Of a DNA stretch of 64,000 bases, positions 51,136 through 63,000 are shown piece after piece. The DNA comes from Setaria digitata. Taxonomy: Eukaryota > Nematoda > Chromadorea > Rhabditida > Setariidae. Position 1 is the first letter of the stretch. Every line of letters begins with the position of its first letter. The notes under the pieces were generated by a model that made no database searches, was not told the DNA's origin, and was given only the letters and a program-made list of their open reading frames with translations. The stretch is from contig RCAB01000209.1 of the NCBI GenBank assembly GCA_003640385.1, positions 1 to 64,000 on the forward strand. The letters run 5' to 3'. The translations under genes and the position numbers were made by a program.

Positions 51136-54115
51136 CTAGGCTTTCAAGAAGACTTCACTTCCCATTCGCACTGGGCATTACGATATGTGACAGGTTCGCA
51201 TAAGAAAGTCCAGTAGTTTAAAAAAAAACTGATAATTGGAAGTTTCCAAGTTGACGTCAAAAATCAAATGCGAAACTGACCTAAAGATGCCTTCTTTATA
51301 TTCAAATAGTTTTTATAACGAATGATGAAACAAGTGTAGATACAAAATGATAGCAGTATCAGAATACCAACGAGTGAGAAACCAGTCCAGAATAATGCTG
51401 ACCGTGATATCATTAAGCCAGATGAAAATGTAGGGGTTGCTTCAATGCATGGCTAAAATGTTTATAATTTATGAAATTTTGAAATTTTCTAACAAGAATT
51501 ATTTGCTTAGAAATGTGAACAAACAGTTCCTTTCTGAGAATTTCGGTTCAAAATACTTGAACAGTGTCACCTCTATATTAGCTACTTTGAATACTTGATA
51601 GAGACGTGATAGCGTGCCTTCCCCATTTAACGTTGCAGAAAGGATCGAAATTGCACTTTCCTGTCCGAGAATTACTCCATCCCGTAATGAATGAAAGCAT
51701 ACTGATGACCTGCAATTAATTATTATTGAATTTTCGAAGCTTTAATAATCTATAAAATCAATTCTTAATCTGAGGTATAATGATAAACTTGTAATGCATT
51801 ATATCAGTGCAATTTATCCTGCCTTGTATGAATCTAGTTTGCAAACAGATCATCACTATTTTTTATCAGAGCTTCATAGAAATATTCAAATCGAAAAAGC
51901 AAGGAAAATAAAATAACAAGCAAAGTTAAAATACAAACCTATTTCTTCCAACTGATTCATAAACATGAGGTTCACCAAAAATTACAGAAATGTTGGACAT
52001 TTTTGGTTCCATTTTTAATGTGTTACGTAAATGTCTACAAAAAGTTGCACAGGTAAAATGCCAGCCTTTAGAAGACTTCTGAATAGGAAGTTCTGGTTTA
52101 CAAAATAAAACGATTTCATAAAAATGCACCTTTTGCTGACATATTCTCATTACCTGATGATACTAAAATATGAAATAGCTTGACGGTACTAAAAGTATAA
52201 CTCAGTAGTGTATACTTACTGCTTGAAATCTTCAAGATTCAATCCTAGAAGGTGAACATTTTGATTGAAAACAAATTTCATCAGCGACGGAAGTTTCACA
52301 TTATGAACCTTAAGGAACAATTTATCCGTAGAGCATATTTATAAAGATATGTAGTTAAAATTTTAAAAATATCACTAAAATTATGAGTTCTGTAGGATGT
52401 GTCATTTTACTTGTTGTTATAAGGTCCTTATAACAACATTCTAAACAATGAACATTTCACAGAAATATTTAAAGAACGTCACTAATATCCTGCTCTTATG
52501 ACCTTTACCTATGCCTTTGAAAAACTTTTGACATGAAAAAAGTTTACCTGTTTCACAATATGTGCAATTTTTATAGATTCAGTGGATGTTCGTTGTTGAG
52601 TAGCGACAATATCAAATGTGAATACACCTTCTGTGTAATCACCAAGCATTGGATCAATACGAATATCTCCTGATACCGGATCAACCGAGAAGTAAGGTGC
52701 TGATTCTGTAGGCATTTCCTCATTTTCGGCACTAAGTAGAATTCACATTTAGATGTCTGATTTAAAAAAAGAAAAAAGAAAAAGAAGTATGAAAAAAAAT
52801 CTTGTGTACGGTGTAAATTGCATTGATCCGAGCTGATAAGTGATAAACGGCTGATGACTTTTCGGTCGAATCACTGGTATAGTTGTTTCTGAATCGATCC
52901 CTAAAAAGATAAAATTATTTTAGGTATTGTTTCCAAAATTTTCACGATTAGTGGTTTTATTTCGAAAGAAAAATACTTACCAAATACGGTAACAGTATTG
53001 TTTTCAAAAAGGTGCTTCATTTTATTAGCTTGTTCAATAACATTATTTGCTTCGGTTCTCACCGTAAATGCGATCATGCTTGCATTATTACTGTCAAATG
53101 CTATTTCTGGTATATCAGACATGTTAAGAGCACTATAATAATAAATATTACAAGGAATTATTTAGCATACAATTACTCCAATCCATCTTCTATGGAGAAA
53201 ATTTTTTTTTCATTTATTACGTAAATTTAACTGAGCTGTTATTAAAAGCATAAAAATTACGAGACCTGGCTAAAGCGCACAAATGATACTCGTCATATTT
53301 GAGGTCATCTGGATTTGCTACCGAAACAACACCAGTTTCCTTGTCAATAATAAATATACCATCTCGATTCGAGCCTTCATAGAGATTTGGATAATTAGAT
53401 CAATTTATCACCCAATAAATCTATTTGATTCTTTGAATCAATTAGTTATTTTATTATTAAAATAAGACGTAGAAAACGAATAAATTCATCGGAAGAACTG
53501 CCTGTTACTATATAAAGAAGCAATACTTACAACTTGGTAGCATATAATAATATGTCGAATTATATGGGGCTTCATCCATATCCATTGCCTTCAGTCTTCC
53601 AACGACAGTACTACCCGGTTGAATCACAAATATTAAAGGTATTGACTGAAATTTCATAATTAGTGTTTACTTAATCTGGAAAATAATCAGTGCGTCTTCT
53701 GATTCTGCTCCATTATGTTTCTGTAGAGTCTCATTTTCTATCATCGAAGAAAAAAATGAATTTTCCAAAAAAAAAAAAAAAAAAATACGCTATGAATCTC
53801 CGAAAAGATTGGCAAATTATCGTCGACATCTTTAACTTCAATTCGTAAGAGACGTGTGGCCGTTTTGTCCATTTCTAGCGCATTTTCTGCTCTTACTTTT
53901 AGCTAAAATATGACGTCTAGTAGTTAATAGCAATTAATAGCATTTTTTGCTCTGATAATCCGATAAACAGTAGCTTATTTCGTGCTGAAGTCTGCATCAC
54001 CTGAGAAATTACTTATTCCACCACTAATTTCTTTTACCTCCAAGGAGAAATTTTCAAAATAACCATCACAGGTTTTACTAGTGCTTTCGGTGAGCAGGAA
54101 ATCCAAAAACACAAC
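51136..54115 (-). CDS. Cadherin-repeat type I membrane protein (3' part)
   Basis: A calcium-dependent adhesion-type receptor with diverged cadherin repeats. Twelve exons close in frame to 457 residues: 54115-54038, 53902-53789, 53645-53531, 53374-53266, 53132-52981, 52900-52810, 52731-52548, 52308-52220, 52034-51939, 51709-51571, 51452-51281 and 51170-51136. Marks are RIEVKDVDDNLPIF (the cadherin DxNDxxPxF end), VIQPGSTVVGRLKAMDMDEA (start of the next repeat), IFIIDKETGVVSV, and YFSVDPVSGDIRIDP. One transmembrane helix (about 415-435, SALFWTGFSLVGILILLSFC onward) is followed by a tail of only about 24 residues without a recognisable beta-catenin-binding region. The first exon listed enters in phase 0 inside a repeat, so the 5' end is missing from this model. 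Candidates are at 56185-57038. The exon-4 acceptor lacks a pyrimidine tract. The nematode orthologue is not assigned. Confidence 0.85.
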
Positions 54116-54910
54116 CTAATTCGAACCCAGATCTGGTTGTGACGATTCGGTAGAATCCGAGTCATCGCATCAAATGTTTCAATTTTCCCATGAAGAAAAA
54201 AACTACAGCAACCAAGTCCAAAGTCAGGAATTCGGTTAAAAAAAAATTTAAACGCTGCGGAACTCGCCGCGAAATGACTCCTTTTAGAATAGGGCAAGAT
54301 GTTGGCAAACTTCACTGACATGCTTCACTTTAGCATTTCTGGGTCTAGCAGTTCCGGAAAAGGAGAAAAAAACCAATCACCGCCTATGAATCACTTCGTG
54401 CTAGGTTACATGAAAAAAATAAAGGATACCGCAGTGCCCTGAATTTGAAAAAATACTGAAATAGAAATGTAAAAATTAGCTTGGTTTAATTTAATTATGG
54501 TAACTTACTTCTTGCAAGAATTCTTTCTCGGTTTAGAAAATGTTTTGATTAAAACAGGAGATTAAAACGAAATACTTTAACTGAAATTAAAATCAAGCCA
54601 CTCCATGAGTTTTAATATTACACCGATGTCTGTATGACGCAATGCACGAAAATTTTTTAATCATATTTGCTAAGGAAATCAGAATTTCAAGAGCAGTTTC
54701 TGAGCTATTACACCATTTAATAGCCTGAACATATTTGTTTGCAATAGTTTTTAAAAATTTCCGTCAGAAAAATTTTTTTGATTTAGCACTTGAGCATTTG
54801 AAGGTATTTCGAAGAAGAACGCAAATAAGCAAAATTTTCAAATTCAAATTCCAGAATCATAGAACTACAACTTTTAAGTTACTCATATTTCAGTTCAGTA
54901 GGTGAATCTT

Positions 54911-55334
54911 ATGTTTGTACCTCTAATCAGCTTTGATGCAAACATCCAGGATGGTAGAATGAATTTTCCTTCCGTAGAACAATTGAGGAAATTTGAATTT
55001 TTTTCGTTTTATCCTGAACATGCCCAATCCCAAGATTTTACCCGAAAAGCTAAGCCTCGCTTGAAATGCAAAATGATTGAGGACATGTTAATTGATTATA
55101 TTGAAATGTAAGATGTTATAGATGATAATGATGTTTCAAAAATGTATGGAGGTGAAAGGTCAAATAAGAAAAATATGCATACTCCATGATTTCCGTTTTC
55201 ATCTTGTAAATGAAACTGCATGTAACTTTATTGCAATATGGTTGCAAAATGGTCATGAACAGCAAGGCACCACGTTGTATGACACTATTTTAAACATATC
55301 GATAAATAAAGATGATATCCGGATTCGATTTTGA
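54911..55334 (+). other. Two adjacent plus-strand ORFs inside a cadherin intron
   Basis: An ATG ORF of 66 residues (54911-55111) is followed 10 nt later, in another frame, by an ORF of 70 residues (55122-55334). Their composition (QDGRMNFPSVEQLRKFEF; CILHDFRFHLVNETACNF) is more protein-like than most ORFs here, and the local GC content is higher. No family is recognised. The pair could be one frame-shifted relic of a gene or mobile element, a nested small gene, or chance. Confidence 0.2.
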
Positions 55335-56184
55335 ATTAAAAGTAAAATTTGAAATAAAGTGTTTGAAAATTAAAGCTCACAAATTCAATGCCATTACAAC
55401 GAGACTGTTATGAACTAACCGGTCATTCCATATAATCCAAATATTATTGGGAATTTAAGATAACGATTCGAAATAAAAGCAAAGAACCGCAATATTATTC
55501 TGAAGGATATATGAATATATTTGAAGTCCGAATAAATCAGAATAGTTAAAATTCATTTAATTTATCTGCATTTATGGACAGATATTCCTATAGATCAGGC
55601 GAAGAATGACATATCGTTTCGAAAATTACGAAAATTAATGATTTAATACTACGTTAGTCCAGGGATGCATTTCTTATCTCAAAGCCTGGTATTTGAACGT
55701 AGTTTCTGAATGAACTAGTAACAAATAAATATCTCGAACTATAGGATATCTATGTTAAACATTCAGAAGTGACAATAAGTTATAATCAATTAGGTCATTG
55801 TTGTTATCGTTATTTAAAGATAAGAAAGTCAGTAGGAAATCAAAGTTAACTATTAAAGCTTTAAAGTATTGCCTATTATCGGTTTTATAGTTTAATCATA
55901 TTCATTTTTAAACTGTTCTAATTAATGGATTAGACAGAAATTCAAGGATGTATGTTAGTTTCTCAGTAAAAATGATCAAAAATATCTAAGAAACTTTTTA
56001 ACTATGTACATGTAACGACATTCTCTAGCTATGAAGTATAATTTGTTAGTTCATACTTAAATTTGAAGAGTTAAAATTTAAACACCCTTGCGGTCACTGC
56101 AACCGATTACTTCAGAAGCACAGGAAGAGTAATTATTTGAAATGTAAGAAAAAAAAGTTTTTTGTTCAGCATTATCTACAGTAC

Positions 56185-57038
56185 AATTTTCAGTGCGACA
56201 ACATTGATAGCAACCAAACTACCGACATCAAGTTTGGTCGGATCGTTTCCAAAAATGAATTGTTCCGGATTTGGTTTCGGTGAATTTGTTCGACTGGTAT
56301 CACGCAAATTCCAGTACGGTCTATGCCACACACCTGCCTCTGTGTGTTGATACGGCAGCAACGACGTGTAGAAACGACGATAAACACCTAAGTTAACGAA
56401 CAAGTAGAGGTAAATTTTTTGGGATATCTCTTATGCCGACTGCTTTCTGGATGATCTTGGCATCATGGAAAACAGTTTCTAGAATCTTAGAGGCAGATCT
56501 AATCTCGAAACTAATATTCAATTTTTTGTCATTGTAAACTTTATCCAACTCAAAGTATGTGTGTTATGCATACTGTGTTTGAAAAACATTTTTTATTAAA
56601 TTCCTATACTTTATAGAGAAGTGCATCGACAGATCTTCATCTGATGCATTGTCAAATGAACTTCTCGAATATCTGTAGGGAAAAGAAACCCAGAGAATGT
56701 ATAGTTTGCAACAAACTTGTTAAACTTAGTTTTCTGTCGAAACAAAGCTAAATGCATCCAAAATTATGGCTTTGTCAAGGATTTACCTTGAAAACACTTT
56801 AACTGACAATCGCGTGCACAGTTTTCCTCTGTTACAGCTGATATCATCGTTAACGGCAAATGATAATTGCCAGTTTTACTTTTCATGTTTAATACACGAC
56901 GATTGTTTTGCCGAAGTGAATGATGAAGAGCTTCCTTTATTCTAGATATCAGTCTGGTTTGATTATTGATTTCGTAGAAATTCGAAAGAAAAGCTAAACG
57001 GTAAATTATTAAATCATCGAAATGATTGAGACTACAAT
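56185..57038 (-). CDS. Candidate 5' exons of the cadherin gene
   Basis: Two exons fit in phase: 57038-56787 (phase 1 in, 1 out) and 56387-56185 (phase 1 in, 0 out). The second exits in the phase needed to enter the cadherin exon at 54115. The first carries VTEENCARDCQLKCF. The second reads GVYRRFYTSLLPY, then PEQFIFGNDPTKLDVGSLVA; DVGSLVAINVVAL resembles the first strand region of a cadherin repeat (GxxVxxVxA). The intron to 54115 would be about 2.1 kb. The entry from further upstream (phase 1 needed) was not found, so signal peptide and start are unknown. They could instead belong to the upstream Ser/Gln-rich gene. Confidence 0.45.
56610..56672 (-). other. Orphan exon candidate, Ser/Asp-rich
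   Basis: Behind a strong acceptor (TTTTCCCTACAG) an open phase-2 exon reads YSRSSFDNASDEDLSMHFSI and ends at GTATAG. Its entry phase fits the exit of the large exon of the Ser/Gln-rich gene (57305), which it resembles in composition. No onward exon of the right phase was found. It may be an alternative exon of that gene. Confidence 0.3.
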
Positions 57039-57076
57039 CTGATATGAAGAACAAAGACCTTGTGCCAAACACATAC

Positions 57077-58218
57077 CTTTCTTAAAAAATACATGTAAGG
57101 TAATGATATGGAGTTTGCTGCCCAAATAAGCGGTACACCTAAAGTTACCTCAACCGGTAAAGCAGTTGGACCCTGACTGTGCTGTGATTAAGTGGCCAGC
57201 GTTATTTTGTGTAGTGTAAGATGCATAATTTGTAATTACATATTCATATTGATGGCCTAGAGAGTGTGGGGCGGTATGGAATAGCTAATAAGAGAAGAAA
57301 GTACCTTTTTTCGGAGGCAAGATGACGGTGTCTCTCCGGTACGGACCAGTGCACTTCGCATGCAATTCCCAGAAGGCCAATCTCTTCATGAAACCACAAA
57401 CTAAATTCGTTCAGCACATCATCAATCAGACCGACAATACCACCCGAAGAAAGCTCAAAAACGGTTGTTATGTACTTCGTTTCCGCAATGCTGTCCCGGA
57501 GAAGCTTCTCAGTACTTGCATAATCTGGTATCTCAGCGTCTTCATCCTGAAGCTTCAAGTCTCTTGTGGTGCCAACTTGCTGTGGAATAGCAACCATTTC
57601 CAGTTTAGTCTTTTCCTTCTTTTGTAACTCTTCACTGTCAAAAGATTGCTGCGTGATCGTTCCTAGCGTACGCTGGAATAATGGCTGAGTCCGAAAGAAA
57701 GCTACCCCAAGCGGTGACAAGGCCGGTGATTCAGCAGCTGATATGCTGTAGCGTACATCAACTCCCGACAAGTAGCCACTTTCACGCCCGCATGATTCCG
57801 GTAAAGATTCATCCATGGACATATCCAATTCGTATACGGATTTCCTCGTTACACTCCGCTGCGCCCCATAAACGGAATAATCGGATACGTAATCGGCATC
57901 TTCAGATTCGCACGATTTATCGTGAGCGGCGGAGCTCACTGCCGTAGCCTGGGTCACCGAGTCATCCACAAGCATTCGAGTATCACCTGGCAACCTGGAA
58001 GACGACAGCAGTGATCTGAAAGTCTGGCAATTATTGCCACCTAACATTTGGCTGTCAGGAATCTCTGCACTCTTCGGATACTCATCTTTTTCCGGCTTCT
58101 GCTCGTTGCACTGTAATTGATGTTGCTGTTGCTGCAGGTTATATGCTCTTGCTCTTTCCAGTTCTTCCTGTAAATATACCTTTGCGGCTGAATAAACATA
58201 ATAATAACTCAACTGCTA

Positions 58219-58250
<32 letters not shown>

Positions 58251-58553
58251 GAAGACTGAACTCCCGTTACCTGCTAACACCTTAAAATATGTCTCACTTA
58301 CTGAGGATTGTCTTGCTACTGCTGTCGTTCCGCTCCCTTGAATGGTTGGCATTATCGGTTTCGGATGTGGCCGACGGCTACCACCACTCTTCCGGTCATT
58401 TTTTGGGGTTTCCATCTGTTGTTCTGCTAAATCCTCTTCATCACTGTCCGAACTAGAAACTTTTGGATGACAATTCGTACGTCTCGTAGTAGCACGTCGA
58501 CTTTTGCTACTTAGACGTCGTAAAATTTTGTCTAACTTTTCAATAGCATTCAT
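57077..58553 (-). CDS. Unrecognised Ser/Gln-rich protein
   Basis: I do not recognise it. Exon 1 (58553-58271) and exon 2 (58187-57305) join in phase 1 to 388 residues. A third exon (57176-57077, phase 2 in, 0 out) adds QGPTALPVEVTLGVPLIWAA and LPYMYFLRK, after which the frame can end at TAG about 57037 or splice on. The start ATG (58553) follows in-frame stops. Residues 1-25 are basic and likely helical; 30-90 hold KVSSSDSDEEDLAEQQ, a probable casein-kinase-type acidic Ser patch; 96-120 are a helix running into QQQQ. A Ser/Asp-rich middle is followed by a more ordered region (GGIVGLIDDVLNEFSLWFHEEIGLLG split over about 340-365). No enzyme motif is seen. It could be an intracellular scaffold. 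Codon use is less AT-biased than the surroundings, as expected for a real gene. Confidence 0.65.
58213..58251. repeat. CTG/CAG trinucleotide repeat in an intron
   Basis: On the minus strand this is a run of CAG with two CAA/TAG-type interruptions (AGC/AGT reading), starting about 20 nt after the donor of intron 1 of the Ser/Gln-rich gene. Read through in frame it would encode about 13 serines and then a TGA. Confidence 0.8.
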
Positions 58554-60010
58554 CTCTTAGTAGGGCACAGGATAACGCGTTACTTCGATTTTTGCTGCGA
58601 CACTGATGACACCACTACCATTCAAAAGCTTCGGGCAGACTTTCCTCTGAAAATCCTGAATTTCGCGACGATAAGATGCTAAAAGCTTCTACAATGGCAG
58701 TAATCCAACCTTCAATAAGTTTTTCTTTTCTCGCAAGATTCTGACGCGTCTCGATTTCGGTTATGAAAACGACTTACGAAGCACCTACCAAATGCCAGAT
58801 CTAACTGCTCATAAAAAATTTACTGATGTACATTATATCAAACTGTTTATGCGGTGCATGCTAATGACACGGTCTGATTAATAGTAGCATAATATTATAA
58901 AAGGACAAAGAAAAAATAAAATGGAAGAATTTTTAGTGTTTAGCGATTCGTAGTTTTCTGGAAAAATATACAGGAAGTTAAAAAAAATTTACAAATCTTA
59001 CGAGTAGAGATAAAAAAAAAAAAAACAGAAACAGGCTTGCTAACAGGTTGGCGAAAATTTTATTAAACTTATTTCTACTTTAAAAAACAATTTTGAACTG
59101 CCACATAAATGTTCTTTAACAGTCAATTTTCAACATCCTATCTATAATTGCTTCCATCTGTGATCGTCCACTTCGTTAGGAATTCCGCAGTAAAAGTACT
59201 AATGATACATGAAAAAAATTGCTAAATGTAGAAAAGTATAATAATGCAGATCTATCAACGGCTGAGACAAGTAAAAGTGGACGTAGCCTAGAATAAGAAT
59301 ATTAGGCAATAAAGAATGAATAATCAAGACGGTAATTTCAATAGTACAAATATAAAAAATCAAAAAAAAAAAATTAATATTTAACAAAAATGACAACGAT
59401 TTTGGATAGCATTTTGAATTATTTTTCCAACTGCAAAAGTAATTGAGGGAACGAATTAAGGGTGAGAAAAGGACTGACGACTGGAAATGAAGGAAATTGT
59501 TAATGAAGGGAGGAAAAAGAACCGAATAATAACAATACTATAAAATATACGTTAACAACCGATCAGAACGAAAAAAAAAGAAAATTAAGGTGAAGAAGAA
59601 GAGTACATTTAATGGGTCGTCCTTTTTTAAAAGACAGATTTTTCCTCCTTCCTTCTTTCCTTTTTTTTCCTTTTGTAAAATATTTCCATATGCTTGAAAG
59701 AAATGGGATCGTCCTCCTCTTACATTATAAATTTGAACCTTTGGATCATTCTTAGAACATGTCCAAACCGTTGAACCGTACCAAATAATTTTATCGAAAC
59801 TTTTTTAAAATTATTTAATGAGATGAAAAGTAGCTGAAATCATGGAAAATTAAAAGATATTTTTTTGCTATTGTTTTACATGCGTATTAACAAAAGAAAA
59901 AGTATCTTTTCTTCCACGAATCTTAACGTATACGGTGAAAATAAAAATAAATTTATAACTAAATTTGGAAGCTAAATCTAAAATTTAGGACCAAAAATTA
60001 CAGCGGTATA

Positions 60011-60064
<54 letters not shown>

Positions 60065-63000
60065 GTATATATAATATATATATATATATAATATTTATAA
60101 TATATATATATTTATTTATTTTATATTTATTATATATATATAAAAAACTTAAAATTACCAATAAATTAATGTTGAAGAATGTCATAGTTACAATGTGAAA
60201 TTCATGCCATTAAGCAATAATTTATTTCTGGATCTCTTAGGACTATTTTTTAATTAAATCAGTTTATTAGAAATTTCTGGTTTGAAGGAAGTGAAATGTC
60301 AAATATTCCTTTGAAATTATTTCACTAGTAATTGTGGATATTCACATCACATGCACATTCATGTGAATTAAATTCTGAAATTTTTGTTTCAATTGATGAT
60401 ATTTATGAAACATTATGAAAATTTTCTGGTAAATTGCATTGGTTAAATGTGAAAATGGCCTTCAAAAGTGCCGATTAGTTTGTTAGAAAATAGCGCAATT
60501 GTGTGCAAACAAAATTAAATCGTAAACGAAATAAAGAAAAAAAAAAGAAGAACGTTTTTCGATTACGAATCGAGGAAGGTCAGGTGTACAGAAAGAAAGA
60601 AGTAAATAGAAAAGTTTATACAGGTGCTAACTGCTAACAAATTGTTTACCATTTCATTTCATAACAAGATATGGCATCTGCTAAATGGAAACCTCTTTGT
60701 TCTCTTGTTTTCGTCATTTTCCTACCTTTTCTTTTCGTTTCCTTTATTAAGTGATGATAACATGTTGAGCTTATCTATGGTTATCAGTTTTGGTTATAAT
60801 TTTAGATAAATAATTATACTCATTCCCACTCATGAAACTTGCACGGGAACAACATATTGGCCTTCAATCGTCATATCTGCAACATTTCAAAAAACAAATT
60901 GAATTAATTCCTAACAATTCGTTTAGAGTAAGAAGGTTAAATTAGGAAGTTGAGAATTTATATGGCTTCAGTTCATGTAATTTGTAATGAAAAAAAGAAA
61001 AAAAAAAAAAAAAGAAAGAAAAAGGTCACAACATAACATTTAATAATAATGGTTATTCAGTTATTTAAAAAACTACTCATCTAAGTGTTAATTGAGGTAT
61101 TTAATTGTTGGAAACAAACTTTTTCGTTTTAAAATAAATAGTCTTTGGAGTGAACGACAGAAAAGAAAACCAATTCTGCTATAATGGATCACTTTTTCCA
61201 CAAAAACAAAAATATCAGTGAATTTAAAGTTGAAAAGAAAACTGAAAAAAAAAATGCCTCGAAATTAGTTTCATATGTAATAAAACAACAGTAGTGCTAT
61301 AAATTACATATTTTGCAAATACTTTAGGGTAACTCATTATAAAGTTCGTCTTAAAAAAAAGAAAAAACTTTTTTGGCTTTCTGAAAAGAAAAAAAAAAAC
61401 AGGAGTTAAAGATCAAGCTGCTCGTAAACTTTCGTTTCTTAGTTTTTTTTTTTCCAGAATTTAGGTTGCTATAATTTCAATATATTGCCGGAATTATTAT
61501 ATTTTCCACTTGAATTATCTCTAAATAGCATTCTTACATTAAACCTTAACCTATTACTAACCCTATTTTTACTTTTTTTTTTTTCTTTTTTTTTTGCATT
61601 CAAGGCAATAATTCTTCCACAAAAATATTGCCAATAAAAATTGTCTATGTTAAATAAAATCCAATCGCGGTTACTGTTCTTTCCTTTTGACCTTTTCTCA
61701 TTTTAGGTGAAAATGAAACCGGTTTTTTCTTCTTTGTATCCTGACAATTACTTTGTGTCACTCGAATATAATCTTGACGTTACATGTACGTTGCGTTAGA
61801 TATACTACGCATCGAGTAGAAACTTCAATACGTACAAATAACGTCAGGTGATTGCTGCATTGGTTGAGAATGATTGGGAAGCAATTGAAATTTACAGTTA
61901 ATGTCAATTTTTTTTGCAAATTTTAATTTTTTTTTTCTACCATTTTTATGTCGTTCCTTTAGTATTGGCCTTCATTTTCCTTACAAAAAAAAAAAACAAA
62001 AACAAGTGATATGCTCATATTTGAATTGATGGAGTCCAAATCAAAAATAAGCATTGAAGGTCTCTTCTTAGAGTAAGAAGAAAATGAAAGGGACCAAAGT
62101 GACGAAACAGTTTTATTTCCGATCTTCAAAAAACGTAAGTGCAAGTTTGAGCAATTTTAACTCTAATGAATGGATCTAGTGCTAAAAAAAATGTAGTGAT
62201 AAAAAGCACTTCAGACATCGAATCTATAGGCAATAAAGTTTCAGAAAGTGGCGAAGAACAACTTTCTGGAACTGAAAAATCATGAAAATAGCACTTTTAA
62301 ACTGAACGGCTTAGTGAAAAGGGACCCAATGAAGCTTTGCCTAACTAAAAGTTTATAATTCGAACATTCACTAAACTGGATGGTTGTGAATTCAAGAAAT
62401 GGAAACTAAAAAAAAAAAGTTTTCTATTACAAAAAGAATAGTTTGCTAAGAGCTTTCCAAGCCTCACGTTCCGTTTGCTTTCCCTCTGCAAACGTACTCC
62501 GTAAAGTATGTCCATCTTATCCTCTCTGCCACACCGTTTACTTATGCCATAGGAATATAAATTTTGAATGTTTTAAAAAGATTTCAATTTATCCATCAAA
62601 TTATAATCCAATTATTGTTTTCAATGGACTAAAAGAAGTGAAACTTTACAAAGTAGCAGTAAGATTCGAAATAGAAAATTTAAATATTTTGAAGACAAAA
62701 GAAGAAGGAAATTAGTATTAAAACAAATAGCTACCAAATAAGTTATTTATAAATAAAGCTCGAATAGAATATTAGTAACTTCATAAGCGGATATCATAAT
62801 ATGCCGAGAAATGACATGTGCAATAACAGAGATGTCACCTGAAATGGTTGGATATAATTTTTTAACGGTCATCACTCAACCTCTTCTCGTTCTGTAGCAG
62901 TATACGGAAAAAGTAATTCTTTTCCCGAGGTGACAGTGACGGTCATTAATCGGTATGGGAAAATGTCTTCTTTTTCTTTTTCTCTTTTTTTTTCTTTCAG

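Noticed and set aside
54121..54180. GGTTCGAATT on the minus strand, resembling a tRNA T-loop
   Set aside because: The flanking bases do not pair to form a T-stem, and no acceptor or anticodon arm could be drawn.
54034..54321. 95-codon minus-strand ORF overlapping the first listed cadherin exon
   Set aside because: It is in another frame. The cadherin frame after the GAATTAG acceptor continues in phase into the DVDDNLPIF exon, and this one does not.
57322..57947. Plus-strand ORFs of 88-101 codons
   Set aside because: They are antisense shadows of the large exon of the Ser/Gln-rich gene.
59985..60185. ORF of Ile, Tyr and Lys
   Set aside because: It is a translation of the TA tract.
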